Below, piece by piece: positions 1 to 8,634 of a stretch of DNA of 64,000 nucleotides. The DNA comes from Shinella pollutisoli (lineage in GTDB: Bacteria > Pseudomonadota > Alphaproteobacteria > Rhizobiales > Rhizobiaceae), in assembly GCF_024609765.1 (NCBI RefSeq), contig NZ_JANFDG010000021.1, positions 1-64,000 on the forward strand, written 5' to 3'. The notes beneath the pieces were generated by a model. The model was not told the DNA's origin. It did not search any database and saw nothing but the letters and a program-made list of their open reading frames with translations. A program made the translations under genes and the position numbers. Positions within the stretch are counted from its first letter, which is position 1; the number at the start of each line of letters is the position of its first letter.

Positions 1-1
1 T

Positions 2-91
2 GATCAGCAGGTCGTCAGACGTTATATCCGTAATCAGGAAAAGGCCGACAAAGCTTCCGACTTCGCCGACCTCTTTAATCGTAGCTACTAA
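2..91 (+). pseudogene. C-terminal end of an IS200/IS605-like transposase (cut by window edge)
   Basis: The second reading frame is open from the window edge to a TAA at 89-91 and encodes 29 residues containing VVRRYIRNQEKADK. This resembles the C-terminal helix of IS200-type TnpA (YIKHQLEEDK in the Salmonella protein as I recall it). TnpA is a small HUH/Y1 single-strand transposase. Two hairpins just downstream fit the structured right end of such elements. Only the tail is visible, so whether the gene is intact cannot be judged. The assignment rests on a short match. Confidence 0.5.
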
Positions 92-101
92 CTTATAGCA
101 A

Positions 102-118
102 AACCGCTTCTAGCGGTT
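102..118. repeat. Hairpin downstream of the transposase (candidate IS200 end structure)
   Basis: A 7-bp inverted repeat (AACCGCT/AGCGGTT) with a 3-nt loop lies 11 nt after the transposase stop codon. It is followed by TCAAG, the kind of short sequence at which IS200/IS605 right ends are cleaved. The link to transposition is an inference from position. Confidence 0.4.
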
Positions 119-136
119 CAAGCGCAGCGTTTCAAA

Positions 137-155
137 CCTCCACCTCTGGTGGAGG
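137..155. repeat. Perfect 8-bp hairpin, probable IS200 right-end palindrome
   Basis: CCTCCACC and GGTGGAGG form a perfect 8-bp stem around a TCT loop. IS200-type elements have no terminal inverted repeats but carry subterminal hairpins recognised by TnpA, so this is a plausible right-end hairpin. It lies between the transposase tail and the toxin gene. Confidence 0.4.
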
Positions 156-171
156 GCATGGCTTGTCTTCG

Positions 172-504
172 TCAAACGAGCATATTTGCGAACTCGCGTT
201 CGCAGGCGAGCCGGTCCAGCGGGCCGAGACTGCCCAGCTTGCGCAGGATGAGCGTATTCGGAATGCTGGCGAGGCGCCAGCGGACGACGCAGCTCTTCGG
301 CAGGTTGGCGGACGCGAGGTCCGTCAGCGCGACGTCGCTCGGCCAGGCGGATGCCTTGGCGGTCGTGATCATAGCGACCACGCTCGACCCGTTCCTTTCA
401 TTGAACGCCGGGCCGGAGACGACGACCGCCGGGCGACGTTTTAGGACTGGAATGTCTGCGAAAGGGAAGGGGACGACGATCGTCTCGTAGCGTTCACAGA
501 TCAC
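172..504 (-). CDS. PemK/MazF-family toxin of a type II toxin-antitoxin pair
   Basis: Predicted mRNA-cleaving toxin, 110 residues from the chosen GTG. The N-terminus reads [17 protein letters not shown] followed by KRRPAVVVS, the typical PemK/MazF start with the conserved RP(A)VVVS strand; MITTAK lies further on. In-frame ATGs at 525 and 519 exist, but GTG 504 has AAGAGG just upstream and gives the N-terminus usual for this subfamily. It overlaps the end of the upstream gene by 11 nt, a classic antitoxin-toxin arrangement implying translational coupling. The family call is secure; RNase activity is inferred. Confidence 0.85.
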   Translation of the reverse strand: MICERYETIVVPFPFADIPVLKRRPAVVVSGPAFNERNGSSVVAMITTAKASAWPSDVALTDLASANLPKSCVVRWRLASIPNTLILRKLGSLGPLDRLACEREFANMLV

Positions 505-847
505 GGAACGCCTCTTCATCCTCATCGCTTTCCCACTCCGGGAAGAGCGGCGCGATATTCTTCAGGTAATCGTCGGCAAGCCTCGCCTCACGCAACTGGA
601 TTTTTTCCCCCCGCCGAGTCTTGTACCACTGACGCCAGACGTCCTTCATGCTGCCATCGGGCCGGATTGCCTCCGTGGGGCGCCCGTCCTTGCCGGTGTT
701 CATCCGTATCCAACGGCCAACGACACCGTCCGCTTCCAAATTTATATATTCGCCGTCGCGCAACTTGCGGAGCCGGGCCTGCAGTTCCGGGCTTTCGATG
801 TGATTGAACCAGATGGCGACATCGGAAATTCGTACCTGGGGGACCAT
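494..847 (-). CDS. Probable antitoxin partner of the PemK/MazF toxin (uncharacterised family)
   Basis: 117 residues from ATG 847, ending inside the start of the toxin gene. I do not recognise an AbrB/MazE or RHH DNA-binding motif. The protein has a repeated acidic/basic pattern, a conserved-looking [14 protein letters not shown] segment, a [11 protein letters not shown] segment and an acidic tail (ESDEDEEAF). Acidic C-terminal tails that wrap the toxin are common in type II antitoxins. An upstream in-frame extension to 970 is open but reads like untranslated leader. The role is inferred from overlap and order, not from a recognised domain. Confidence 0.6.
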   Translation of the reverse strand: MVPQVRISDVAIWFNHIESPELQARLRKLRDGEYINLEADGVVGRWIRMNTGKDGRPTEAIRPDGSMKDVWRQWYKTRRGEKIQLREARLADDYLKNIAPLFPEWESDEDEEAFRDL

Positions 848-1010
848 GAGGGACTTCTTTTCTTTGTATGGGGGTCTATGGGGGGTATCTAAACATGGCT
901 TGTTCCCCGTGTCCACCCCGGCCGAAAACGTCTTCGGCCCAGTGCTGAACGTAGACAAGGACGGCTTCACCGTTCAATGTCGGCCGATTCCAACCAGCAG
1001 AACGAGCATC

Positions 1011-1556
1011 ATGATTTCCTCTCTCGAATCCGAACTCGTCGCCGCCATCCGCAACATCCCGGACTATCCGAAGCCGGGCATCGTCTTCCGCGACATCACC
1101 ACCCTGCTCGGCAATCCGCGGGCCTTCCGCCGCGCGGTGGACGAGCTGGTGCATCCCTATGCCGGCATCGGCGTGGCCAAGGTGGCGGGGATCGAGGCGC
1201 GCGGCTTCATCCTCGGCGGGGCCATGGCGCATCAGCTTTCGACCGGCTTCGTGCCGATCCGCAAGAAGGGCAAGCTGCCGCACGAGACGGTGCGCATCGC
1301 CTACAGCCTGGAATACGGCGTGGACGAGATGGAGATGCACAAGGACGCGATCCGCCCGGGCGAGAAGGTGATCCTCGTCGACGACCTGATCGCCACCGGC
1401 GGCACGGCGGAGGCGGCGGTGAAGCTGCTGCGCCAGATGGGCGCGGATATCGTCGCCGCCTGCTTCGTCATCGACCTGCCGGAGCTCGGCGGCCGCCGCC
1501 GGCTGGAAGCGCTCGGCGTCGAGGTGCGCACGCTCGTCGCCTTCGCGGGGCACTGA
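1011..1556 (+). CDS. apt: Adenine phosphoribosyltransferase
   Basis: Cytoplasmic purine-salvage enzyme converting adenine and PRPP to AMP and pyrophosphate. The 181-residue product has the usual length (E. coli 183). It contains [16 protein letters not shown] near the N-terminus, [12 protein letters not shown] in the middle and the PRPP-binding loop [14 protein letters not shown] around residues 119-132. ATG 1011 was chosen because it starts at the conserved N-terminus; the open frame upstream has no family similarity. The ribosome site is weak. The toxin-antitoxin genes are divergent and the MaoC genes convergent, so apt appears monocistronic. Confidence 0.96.
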   Translation: MISSLESELVAAIRNIPDYPKPGIVFRDITTLLGNPRAFRRAVDELVHPYAGIGVAKVAGIEARGFILGGAMAHQLSTGFVPIRKKGKLPHETVRIAYSLEYGVDEMEMHKDAIRPGEKVILVDDLIATGGTAEAAVKLLRQMGADIVAACFVIDLPELGGRRRLEALGVEVRTLVAFAGH

Positions 1557-1562
1557 GCGGGG

Positions 1563-2030
1563 TCAGGCGAACTCCAGCACCGTGCTCTCGAAGCGGATGA
1601 CGGGCTCGCCGTGCTGGTTGGCGCCGGCGCAGAGGATCGTGTTGATCAGCCGGCCGGGGCGCGAGGCGAGCGGCCGCGACGCCAGGAGCGTCACCGAGTA
1701 GGTGATCGTGTCGCCGGCGAAGACCGGCTTCAGCCAGCGCAGGCCGGTGAAGCCGGGGGAGGGGCCGAGCTTCGGCGGATCGATCCCCTCGGCGGCAAGC
1801 CGGCGGCATTCGCCCGCCCAGAACGGCACGAAGCATTTCATCCAGCCGGCGCTCGAATGCCAGCCCGACGCGCAGAGGCCGCCGAAGAGCGACCGTCTGG
1901 CTGCCGCGGCGTCGAGGTGGAACGGCTGCGGGTCGAAGTCGGCGGCGAAGCGGACGATGTCCTCCGCCGCGAAGACGAGGCTGCCGATCTCGACCGCCTG
2001 CCCGACGGGATAGAGCTCAGCCATGCGCAT
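1563..2030 (-). CDS. MaoC-like (R)-hydratase family protein, copy 2
   Basis: 155 residues with a hot-dog-fold MaoC pattern: FAADFDPQPFHLD early (the Asp/His pair typical of the hydratase active site), then FGGLCASGWHSSA and WLKPVFAGDTI. Such proteins hydrate enoyl-CoA-type substrates or act as thioesterase-like domains; the substrate is unknown. It starts within the end of the preceding MaoC gene (overlap 14 nt from ATG 2030, or 8 nt from ATG 2024), so the two are translationally coupled. The paired single-domain genes may form a heterodimer. Confidence 0.85.
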   Translation of the reverse strand: MRMAELYPVGQAVEIGSLVFAAEDIVRFAADFDPQPFHLDAAAARRSLFGGLCASGWHSSAGWMKCFVPFWAGECRRLAAEGIDPPKLGPSPGFTGLRWLKPVFAGDTITYSVTLLASRPLASRPGRLINTILCAGANQHGEPVIRFESTVLEFA

Positions 2031-2496
2031 GGCCGGCTCCTTCCGCCGTCCGGCGGCGCATCATGTTGGCAAATTCGCAGACGGCGACCAGCTCGCCGCG
2101 CTGGTTCGTCACCTCGGCGCGGAACCGGACGATGCCGATCTCCGGCCGCGAGCGCGAGACGCGCGCCTCCAGCACGCTGCAATGGCCGGAGAGCGTGTCG
2201 CCGGCCAGCACCGCCCGCTTCCATTCCATGAGGTCGACACCGGGCGAGCCTTCCGAGGCCGCGCGGCGGATATAGGCCTCGTAGAGCATGCGCATCATCA
2301 CCGCGCTGGTGTGCCAGCCGGAGGCGGCGAGCCCGCCGAGGATGCTGGCGCGGCCGGCTTGCTCGTCGAGATGCATCGGCTGCGGATCGAATTCCCGCGC
2401 GAAGGCGACGATCTCGTCCGCCGTCAGCGTCCGCCGTGCGAAGTCGAAACGGCGGCCGGGCGAAAAATCCTCGAAGGTCAGCAGCGCGTCCGTCAT
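2017..2496 (-). CDS. MaoC-like (R)-hydratase family protein, copy 1
   Basis: 159 residues from ATG 2496. It carries the motif FAREFDPQPMHLD, then GGLAASGWHTSA and KRAVLAGDTL, and is clearly paralogous to the gene it overlaps. The start lies 4 nt upstream of the end of ychF in the same direction, so the pair may be co-transcribed with ychF. Longer upstream in-frame starts fall inside ychF and are rejected. The catalytic Asp and His positions of the MaoC family look present; the physiological substrate cannot be told. Confidence 0.85.
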   Translation of the reverse strand: MTDALLTFEDFSPGRRFDFARRTLTADEIVAFAREFDPQPMHLDEQAGRASILGGLAASGWHTSAVMMRMLYEAYIRRAASEGSPGVDLMEWKRAVLAGDTLSGHCSVLEARVSRSRPEIGIVRFRAEVTNQRGELVAVCEFANMMRRRTAEGAGHAHG

Positions 2497-2500
2497 GACG

Positions 2501-3604
2501 TCAGGTGTTGAAACGGAAGTGGATGACGTCGCCGTCCTGCACGACGTATTCCTTGCCTTCGTCGCGCGCCTTGCCAGCCTCCTTGGCGCCGACCTCGCCC
2601 TTGTAGGCGACGTAGTCGTCATAGGCGATGGTATGCGCGCGGATGAAGCCGCGCTCGAAATCGGAGTGGATGACGCCGGCGGCCTGCGGGGCCTTGGTGC
2701 CGCGCTCGATCGTCCAGGCGCGCGTCTCCTTCGGGCCGACGGTGAAATAGGTGATGAGGTGGAGCAGCTTGTAGCCGGCGCGGATCAGCCGGTCGAGGCC
2801 GGCTTCCGAGAGGCCGAGGGCGGAGAGGAACTCGGCGGCCTCCTCCTCGGGAAGCTGGGCGACCTCGGCCTCGATCGCCGCGGAGATGACGACTGCCTCC
2901 GCGCCCTGCGCCTTCGCCATCTCCTCGACGGCGCGCGTATGGGCATTGCCGGTCGCGGCATCGGCCTCGGCGACGTTGCAGACGTAGAGCACCGGGTGGG
3001 CGGTGAGCAGGTTGAGGCCCTGCAGGATGTGGATCTCGTCCGGGGCGAGGGTGGCCAGCAGCGTGCGCACCGGCTTGCCCTCGCGCAGGAGGGCGAGCGC
3101 GGCTTCCATCACCGGAAGCTGGGCCATCGACTCCTTGTCCTTGCCGGTCGCGCGCTTGCGCGTCTGCTCGACGCGGCGCTCCAGGCTGTCGAGGTCGGCG
3201 AGCATCAGCTCGGTCTCGATCGTCTCGGCGTCGGCGACGGGGTCGATGCGGCCCTCGACATGGGTGATGTCGGTGTCCTCGAAGCAGCGCAGCACGTGCA
3301 CGACCGCGTCGACCTCGCGGATATTGGCGAGGAACTGGTTGCCGAGACCCTCGCCCTTCGAGGCGCCGCGCACCAGGCCGGCGATGTCGACGAAGGAGAT
3401 GCGGGTCGGGATGATCTCCTTCGAGCCGGCGATCTCGGCGAGCGTCTTCATGCGCGGATCGGGCACGGCCACCTCGCCGGTGTTCGGCTCGATGGTGCAG
3501 AAGGGATAGTTGGCAGCCTGCGCCGCCGCCGTCTTGGTCAGCGCGTTGAAGAGGGTCGACTTGCCGACGTTCGGCAGTCCGACGATACCGCATTTGAAGC
3601 CCAT
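2501..3604 (-). CDS. ychF: Redox- and ribosome-associated P-loop ATPase YchF (Obg-like)
   Basis: 367 residues, the normal size for YchF/OLA1. Near the N-terminus is the G1 loop GLPNVGKSTLFNALT, followed by NYPFCTIEPN (switch I), the DIAGLV motif and a C-terminal TGS domain ending in DGDVIHFRFN. YchF binds ATP in preference to GTP because of an altered G4 motif and associates with ribosomes. ATG 3604 gives the canonical MGFKCGIVG start; upstream in-frame sequence is repeat DNA. In many proteobacteria pth and ychF are neighbours, as here, with a palindromic mosaic between them. Confidence 0.97.
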   Translation of the reverse strand: MGFKCGIVGLPNVGKSTLFNALTKTAAAQAANYPFCTIEPNTGEVAVPDPRMKTLAEIAGSKEIIPTRISFVDIAGLVRGASKGEGLGNQFLANIREVDAVVHVLRCFEDTDITHVEGRIDPVADAETIETELMLADLDSLERRVEQTRKRATGKDKESMAQLPVMEAALALLREGKPVRTLLATLAPDEIHILQGLNLLTAHPVLYVCNVAEADAATGNAHTRAVEEMAKAQGAEAVVISAAIEAEVAQLPEEEAAEFLSALGLSEAGLDRLIRAGYKLLHLITYFTVGPKETRAWTIERGTKAPQAAGVIHSDFERGFIRAHTIAYDDYVAYKGEVGAKEAGKARDEGKEYVVQDGDVIHFRFNT

Positions 3605-3689
3605 GGGAGAATGGTCCGTCCGTCGTGAGAATTTGCCCCCGCTATGGGGGAAGGGGGCGCGATGGTCAAGGGGTGGCGCGACGCCGATG

Positions 3690-3823
3690 CCCCTCATCCG
3701 GCTGCCGCCACCTTCTCCCCGCAGGCGGGGAGAAGGGATATGCCGCATCGTTTCCTGAACCGTCGTCGTTCCGCGGGGCTGGTCCCCTCGCCCCGCTTGC
3801 GGGGAGAGGGTTAGGGTGAGGGG
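3690..3823. repeat. RIME-like composite palindromic element, copy A
   Basis: Two palindromes are joined by a linker containing GGGATATGCCGC. The first (3711-3736) is an imperfect hairpin of the CCTTCTCCCC/GGGGAGAAGG type, and the second (3784-3823) contains CCCCGCTTGCGGGG and ends in GGGTGAGGGG. The same architecture recurs at seven other places in the window. It resembles the Rhizobium intergenic mosaic elements described from rhizobia. Here it separates pth from ychF. Confidence 0.75.
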
Positions 3824-3836
3824 CAGCGCCGTCGCC

Positions 3837-4541
3837 TCAATCCTCCCGCTTGCCCAGCAGCTTCTTCAGCATGTCCGCCATCGGTCCCGTCGTGGGCAGG
3901 GCCTTGGGCTGGGCGTGGTTGCGGGCGGGGCGGATGTGCGACTGGGCGGGCTTCTTCTCCGGCGCGTCGGGCTTGGCGCCGGTGGCGAGCGCCAGCTTGT
4001 TCATGAGCTGCGAATCCTCGCCGCGCACCAGCATGGCGGCGTTGAGCGCGAGCTCGTCCAGCAGCGGATCGAGCCAGGCGTGGTCGGCCTTGGCGAAATC
4101 GCCGAGCACGTGGCCGGTCACGCGCTCCTTGTCGCCCGGGTGGCCGATACCGAGCCTCAGGCGCCGGTAGTCCTTGCCGCAATGGGCGTCGAGCGACTTG
4201 ATGCCGTTGTGGCCGCCGTGGCCGCCGCCCACCTTGATGCGCGCCTTGCCGGGCGCGAGATCCAGCTCGTCGTAGATCGCGACGACGTCCTTCGGCGGCA
4301 GCTTGTAGAAGCGCATCGCCTCGCCGACCGACTCGCCGGACAGGTTCATGAAGGTCTGCGGCTTGACGAGCAGCACCTTCTCTCCGGCAAGCTCGCCCTC
4401 GGAGATCTCGCCCTTGAATTTCCGCGACCAGGGCGAGAAGGGGTTCTTGCGGTGGATCGCGTCCACCGCCATGAAGCCGATATTGTGGCGGTTGCCCGCG
4501 TATTTCGCGCCCGGATTGCCGAGGCCGGCGATAATCAGCAT
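3837..4541 (-). CDS. pth: Peptidyl-tRNA hydrolase
   Basis: Releases tRNA from peptidyl-tRNA that drops off ribosomes. The 234-residue protein has the N-terminal [18 protein letters not shown] signature with the catalytic His, [10 protein letters not shown] around residue 60, and [12 protein letters not shown] before residue 115. A lysine- and proline-rich tail of about 40 residues follows the catalytic core, as in other rhizobial Pth proteins. ATG 4541 is the conserved start. In this orientation the gene precedes ychF, a conserved order; rplY lies farther upstream, separated here by the GGDEF-EAL operon. Confidence 0.97.
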   Translation of the reverse strand: MLIIAGLGNPGAKYAGNRHNIGFMAVDAIHRKNPFSPWSRKFKGEISEGELAGEKVLLVKPQTFMNLSGESVGEAMRFYKLPPKDVVAIYDELDLAPGKARIKVGGGHGGHNGIKSLDAHCGKDYRRLRLGIGHPGDKERVTGHVLGDFAKADHAWLDPLLDELALNAAMLVRGEDSQLMNKLALATGAKPDAPEKKPAQSHIRPARNHAQPKALPTTGPMADMLKKLLGKRED

Positions 4542-4614
4542 GGTCTTTGTCTGCCCGAAGTTTCCGTCTGCGTCTTCACCACCGAAAAACGGCGCGGAAG
4601 TCAACCGCGGGCGG

Positions 4615-5367
4615 TCACTTCCTGGTCTTCGCCTCGTTGGCGGCGGTGCGGGGATTGGCGAGACCGTAGGCGGCGAAGATGCGGTCCTGCCCGCCTTCGA
4701 GGATGAGCTTGTCGAGCTCGGCCTGCAGGCGGGCGTGGATCGCCTCCGGCATCGCCCTGTTGCAGGCGAGCCCATAGGTCTGCCCGTCCATGACCATCGC
4801 CTTCTCCACCGGATGGCCGGCCGCGATCATGCTCTCAAAGGTCTTCAGGGAGGTCGGCATCAGGTCGATGCGGCCGCTCAACAGCTTGCCGAGCGTGATG
4901 TCGATATCGGCGGCGAGGTCGATGTCGCGGAAGCCCCTGGCGGCAAGCAGGCCGATGGCGAAGTCGTCGCGCTGCGCGCCGATCCTGAGCTTCACCGCCT
5001 CCTCCAGCGTATGCGCGTCGATGCCGCCGTCCCTGCGCTTCACCAGAACCATCACGTCCTGCACGAGCGGCTCGACCCAGCGGAAGCGGTCGTGGCGCTC
5101 CTCGGTATGGGTCGCCGTGAAGGCGCAGTGCATCGGCTGGTGCTCGGCGAGCGCGAAGGCGCGCGCCCAGGGCATGATCTCGATCGTGTAGTCGACGCCG
5201 GCGCCCTTGGCGATGGCATGGACCTGATCGATGGAGATGCCCGTGATCGCGCCGTCCTTCGTGAAGTTGAAGGGCGGATATTCCTCGGTGACGAAATGGA
5301 CGGTCTCGGCCCGGGCGGGAGACAGCGCGGCAAGCAGGAGGCCAAGCGCCGGAAGCAGTCTCTTCAT
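4615..5367 (-). CDS. Family 3 periplasmic solute-binding protein, partner candidate of the adjacent GGDEF-EAL protein
   Basis: 250 residues with an N-terminal signal peptide ([20 protein letters not shown]). The mature part opens with [13 protein letters not shown], the SBP_bac_3 amino-acid-binding signature, and has a [13 protein letters not shown] segment often seen in such proteins. A strong ribosome site (AAGGAGGA) sits 7 nt before ATG 5367. No ABC permease or ATPase is adjacent. Instead it follows the GGDEF-EAL gene by 42 nt on the same strand, which suggests a sensory rather than transport role. The ligand is unknown. Confidence 0.85.
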   Translation of the reverse strand: MKRLLPALGLLLAALSPARAETVHFVTEEYPPFNFTKDGAITGISIDQVHAIAKGAGVDYTIEIMPWARAFALAEHQPMHCAFTATHTEERHDRFRWVEPLVQDVMVLVKRRDGGIDAHTLEEAVKLRIGAQRDDFAIGLLAARGFRDIDLAADIDITLGKLLSGRIDLMPTSLKTFESMIAAGHPVEKAMVMDGQTYGLACNRAMPEAIHARLQAELDKLILEGGQDRIFAAYGLANPRTAANEAKTRK

Positions 5368-5409
5368 CGCCCCGTCCTCCTTCGTTTCCGCAAGAACACC
5401 TGCCACCGA

Positions 5410-7791
5410 CTAGGACGCAACGGCAGCCCTTTCTTCCGGCACGAACTCCGCGAGCCTGTCGACCAGCGCCGGAAGCGGCAGCGGCCTGCTGAAAAGGTAG
5501 CCCTGGCCGAACTCGATGTCCATGGCGCGCAGGATCTCCCACTGCTCGTCGGTCTCGATGCCCTCGGCGACGACCGTGCAGCCCATCTGGTGCGAGATCG
5601 TGCGGATGCCCTCGACCAGCATGCGGCTCTTGTCGCGCAGCGCCTTCTCGCTCGTCGACAGCGAGCGGGTGAAGGACTGGTCGATCTTGACGATATCCAC
5701 GGGGAAGCGGTTGAGATAGCTCAGCGACGAGTAGCCGGTGCCGAAGTCGTCGAGCGCGATGCGGCAGCCGAGCGCGGACAGCGCGTCGAGCACCTCCCGC
5801 ACCGCCGGATTGTCGAGCATCAGCACGGCCTCGGTGATCTCGATGACGATGCGCGGGGGCGTGACGTCGTTCTCCATCAGCAGGCTCGCGAGCCGGGCGG
5901 GCAGCGCCGGCTCGAACTGCAGCGGCGAGAAGTTGACGGCGAGATAGGTCTCCCCGAAGCCGGCGATCGCCGAGATCGCGGCGAGATTGGCGATCGACTT
6001 CGACAGGATGACATCGCCGATGCGGGTGATCGAGCCGTTCTCCTCGGCGATGCCGACGATCTCGCCGGGCGGCAGGATGCCGCGCTGCGGGTGGTGGAGC
6101 CGCATCAGCGCCTCGAAGCCCGCCACGCGCCCGTCGGAAAGGGCGACGATCGGCTGGAGATGGGCCTCGAACCAGTCCTCGCGCAGGCCCTGGTCGATGA
6201 ACTGCTCCGTCTCCAGGCGCTTGCGGGCGATGTCGAGCATGTCCGCGTCGAAGAAGCGGACGCCGTTCTTGCCGCTCCTCTTGCGCGAATACATCGCCAT
6301 GTCCGACTTCTGCAGCAGGTCGGCGGCGGTCGCGGCATGGTCTGGGTAGACGGCGATGCCGATGCTGGCGCTGACGTTGAGCTCGCAGCCCTGCGAGAGG
6401 ATCGGCGGGCGCAGGCTGGCGGCGAGCCGTGCGCTGACGTCGGTGGCGAGCTGGCGCGCGTTCGGGGCGCTCAGCAGGATCGCGAACTCGTCGCCGCCGA
6501 GCCGGGCGATCATGTCGTCGGCGCGCAGCTGCCGCCGCAGCCTCGTGGCGACCTCGCACAGCACGTCGTCGCCGGCGGCGTGGCCGAGGTTGTCGTTGAT
6601 CCACTTGAAGCGGTCGAGGTCGACGAAGAGGCAGGCGAGCTGGTGGCCGTGCTGGTCGGCCCTGCCGATCATGTCGTCCAGCACCGCCTCGAAGCCCTGG
6701 CGGTTGATGAGGCCGGTGAGGTGGTCGGTGATCGCCTGGCGGTGATTGCGGGTCTCGGCCTCCTTGAGGTCGGTGACGTCGGTCATCACGGAGAGCGACA
6801 GCGCCTGGCGATCGTCGCTCTCGGCGATGCCGGTCTCCAGGATCAGCACGTCCATCACGCTGCCATCGGCGCGGCGGAAGCACACCGTCACCTCGCAGAT
6901 GCCGCCTTCCGACCGGCTGGTGGCGTGGCGGTCGCGATAGACGTCGCGCCATTCGGGATCGACGAAGGCGGTGAAGTCGCGGCCGATCACGTCCCGGCGG
7001 CGGTAGCCCGTCGCCGTCAGCCAGTAGTCGCTGACGGCCGTGATGCGGTTCTGCGCGTCGATCGAGAAGAGCATGGCCGGCGTCAGGTTGTAGATGTCGG
7101 TTGCGCGCGCATGCGCCAGCTTCAGCTCGTTCTCCTCGCGCTCGAGCTTGCTCTGCATCTCGTTGAAGTTGTGGGCGAGCGCGCCCATCTCGTCGTTCGA
7201 GGTCCAGTCGACATGGTGGCGCGAGCCAAGCCGGCGGGTCGCCTCGATCGCCGCCGTCAGCCGCATCAGCGGGCGGATGACGGTGATGCGGTTGCCGATG
7301 ATGGCGGCGGTGAACATCGTGCCGACGGCGAAGAGGAAGATCGCGAAGATCGTCAGCTCGTCGCGGCTGAAGCGTGCGAGAATGCCCTCCTTCTCGATCC
7401 AGATCTCCGCCGTGCCGACCTTCTTGATGCCGTCGGCGGCATGGTAGAGGATGTCGGTCGTCATCGAGCGCGCATTCGGGAAAGCCGGGGCCAGCTCGGG
7501 CTTGCGCACGTCGATGAGGTTGGCCGTGTCGCGCACGCGCACATAGGCGATGGCGGGATCAGCCTGGAGCGTGGCGGCGACCTGGCCGATGCTTTCCCGG
7601 TCGAAGTCCCACAGGGGCTTGGCGAGCGCCTGCACGTTCGTTTCGACGAGCACCTGCGTGTGCTGCTCCCGCTCGCGGGCGACCCGGTCGGAGGAGACGA
7701 TGAGAAACAGGGCGAAGAGCGGCGCGACGAAGATCAGCAGCGCGCCGATGACGATCGCGATGAAGCGACTTTCCACCGAATGCATTCTCAT
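5410..7791 (-). CDS. Membrane-bound PAS-GGDEF-EAL cyclic-di-GMP enzyme
   Basis: 793 residues. TM1 is at about 10-32, a periplasmic domain at 33-146, TM2 at 147-169, HAMP at about 170-220, PAS at 230-345, GGDEF at 352-510 and EAL at 525-775. The diguanylate cyclase motif GGDEF (432-436) is intact, and the inhibitory RxxD I-site (RADD, 423-426) lies five residues before it. The EAL domain keeps EALMR (560-564), DDFGTGYSSL and EGIET, so both synthesis and degradation of c-di-GMP are possible. ATG 7785 is an alternative start. It is co-directional with a periplasmic binding protein, which may modulate its periplasmic domain. Confidence 0.93.
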   Translation of the reverse strand: MRMHSVESRFIAIVIGALLIFVAPLFALFLIVSSDRVAREREQHTQVLVETNVQALAKPLWDFDRESIGQVAATLQADPAIAYVRVRDTANLIDVRKPELAPAFPNARSMTTDILYHAADGIKKVGTAEIWIEKEGILARFSRDELTIFAIFLFAVGTMFTAAIIGNRITVIRPLMRLTAAIEATRRLGSRHHVDWTSNDEMGALAHNFNEMQSKLEREENELKLAHARATDIYNLTPAMLFSIDAQNRITAVSDYWLTATGYRRRDVIGRDFTAFVDPEWRDVYRDRHATSRSEGGICEVTVCFRRADGSVMDVLILETGIAESDDRQALSLSVMTDVTDLKEAETRNHRQAITDHLTGLINRQGFEAVLDDMIGRADQHGHQLACLFVDLDRFKWINDNLGHAAGDDVLCEVATRLRRQLRADDMIARLGGDEFAILLSAPNARQLATDVSARLAASLRPPILSQGCELNVSASIGIAVYPDHAATAADLLQKSDMAMYSRKRSGKNGVRFFDADMLDIARKRLETEQFIDQGLREDWFEAHLQPIVALSDGRVAGFEALMRLHHPQRGILPPGEIVGIAEENGSITRIGDVILSKSIANLAAISAIAGFGETYLAVNFSPLQFEPALPARLASLLMENDVTPPRIVIEITEAVLMLDNPAVREVLDALSALGCRIALDDFGTGYSSLSYLNRFPVDIVKIDQSFTRSLSTSEKALRDKSRMLVEGIRTISHQMGCTVVAEGIETDEQWEILRAMDIEFGQGYLFSRPLPLPALVDRLAEFVPEERAAVAS

Positions 7792-7965
7792 GCCGGCAGT
7801 TCCGCTGCGCCAAGCCAGCCCATTCGTACCCCTCTTCCGGCTCGCCTTCGAAAACCCTGGTCTAGCGTTCCATGAAAACCTTAAATGTTGTTGAAGCGGC
7901 GGACCAGAAAAACGCTGAGAATTCAAGCATCCCGCAGGGGTGTCTCCGTGGCCCGGACGTCGCGC

Positions 7966-8000
7966 AAACAAAAAGTCCCGCTTCGCGGGAAGCGGGACTT
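7966..8000 (-). terminator. Rho-independent terminator of rplY
   Basis: An 11-bp stem (7973-7983 with 7990-8000) encloses a 6-nt loop and, read on the minus strand, is followed by TTTTT-G-TTT. It lies 26 nt past the rplY stop codon. Confidence 0.88.
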
Positions 8001-8025
8001 CGCATCGGCGGGCCTTGCGGAAGAC

Positions 8026-8634
8026 TTATTCTTCCGAGGCTTCTTCCTCGTCCTTCTTCACGCCGCCGGCCGGAGCCGCGATCGTGGCGATGGTGAAGTC
8101 GCGGTCGGTGATGACCGGGCTCGTGCCCTTCGGCAGCGTGACGTTCGAGATGTGCACGCCGTCGCCGACCTTGAGGCCGGTGAGGTCGACGGTGATGGAG
8201 TCCGGGATGTTGTCGGCGAGCGCGTGCAGCTCGACCGCATGGCGCACGATGTTGAGGACGCCGCCGGCCTTGATGCCCGGGGCCTTGTCTTCGTTGACGA
8301 AGTGGACCGGCACTTCGACGACGACGTGGGTGTCGCCGGAAACGCGCAGGAAGTCGACATGCATCGTGAAGTCGCGGACGGGATCGAGCTGGTAGTCCTT
8401 CGGCAGGACCCGGATCTTCTCGCCGTTGACGTCGATCGTGGCGACGGTCGTCTTGAAGCCGCCGGCATGGATGCGCAGCGTGACGTCCTTCGTCGAGACG
8501 GCGATCGCGAGCGGGGGCTGCTTGTCGCCGTAGATGACTGCGGGAATAAGGCCGTTGCGGCGAAGTTCACGGGAGGACCCCTTACCAACCCGTTCGCGCG
8601 TCTCGGCCTTGAGCTCGTAGGTTGCGTTGCTCAT
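8026..8634 (-). CDS. rplY: Large-subunit ribosomal protein bL25 (TL5/CTC long form)
   Basis: Binds 5S rRNA in the 50S subunit. At 202 residues it is the long form, with an L25 domain (residues 1-95) followed by the beta-rich CTC domain and an acidic tail ([10 protein letters not shown]). The N-terminus has [20 protein letters not shown] and [15 protein letters not shown] 8634 has AAAGG 7 nt upstream and is preferred to ATG 8649. In alphaproteobacteria rplY usually precedes pth and ychF; here a GGDEF-EAL/binding-protein operon lies between. Confidence 0.96.
   Translation of the reverse strand: MSNATYELKAETRERVGKGSSRELRRNGLIPAVIYGDKQPPLAIAVSTKDVTLRIHAGGFKTTVATIDVNGEKIRVLPKDYQLDPVRDFTMHVDFLRVSGDTHVVVEVPVHFVNEDKAPGIKAGGVLNIVRHAVELHALADNIPDSITVDLTGLKVGDGVHISNVTLPKGTSPVITDRDFTIATIAAPAGGVKKDEEEASEE

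Noticed and set aside
848-970. N-terminal extension of the antitoxin gene to 970
   Set aside because: Reads as unstructured leader, and ATG 847 begins the part that looks conserved.
4348-7875. Very long open frame on the plus strand opposite pth, the binding protein and the GGDEF-EAL gene
   Set aside because: Antisense shadow caused by high GC; the residue pattern is Arg/Gly/Asp/His-rich without motifs, while the minus-strand frames have complete domains.
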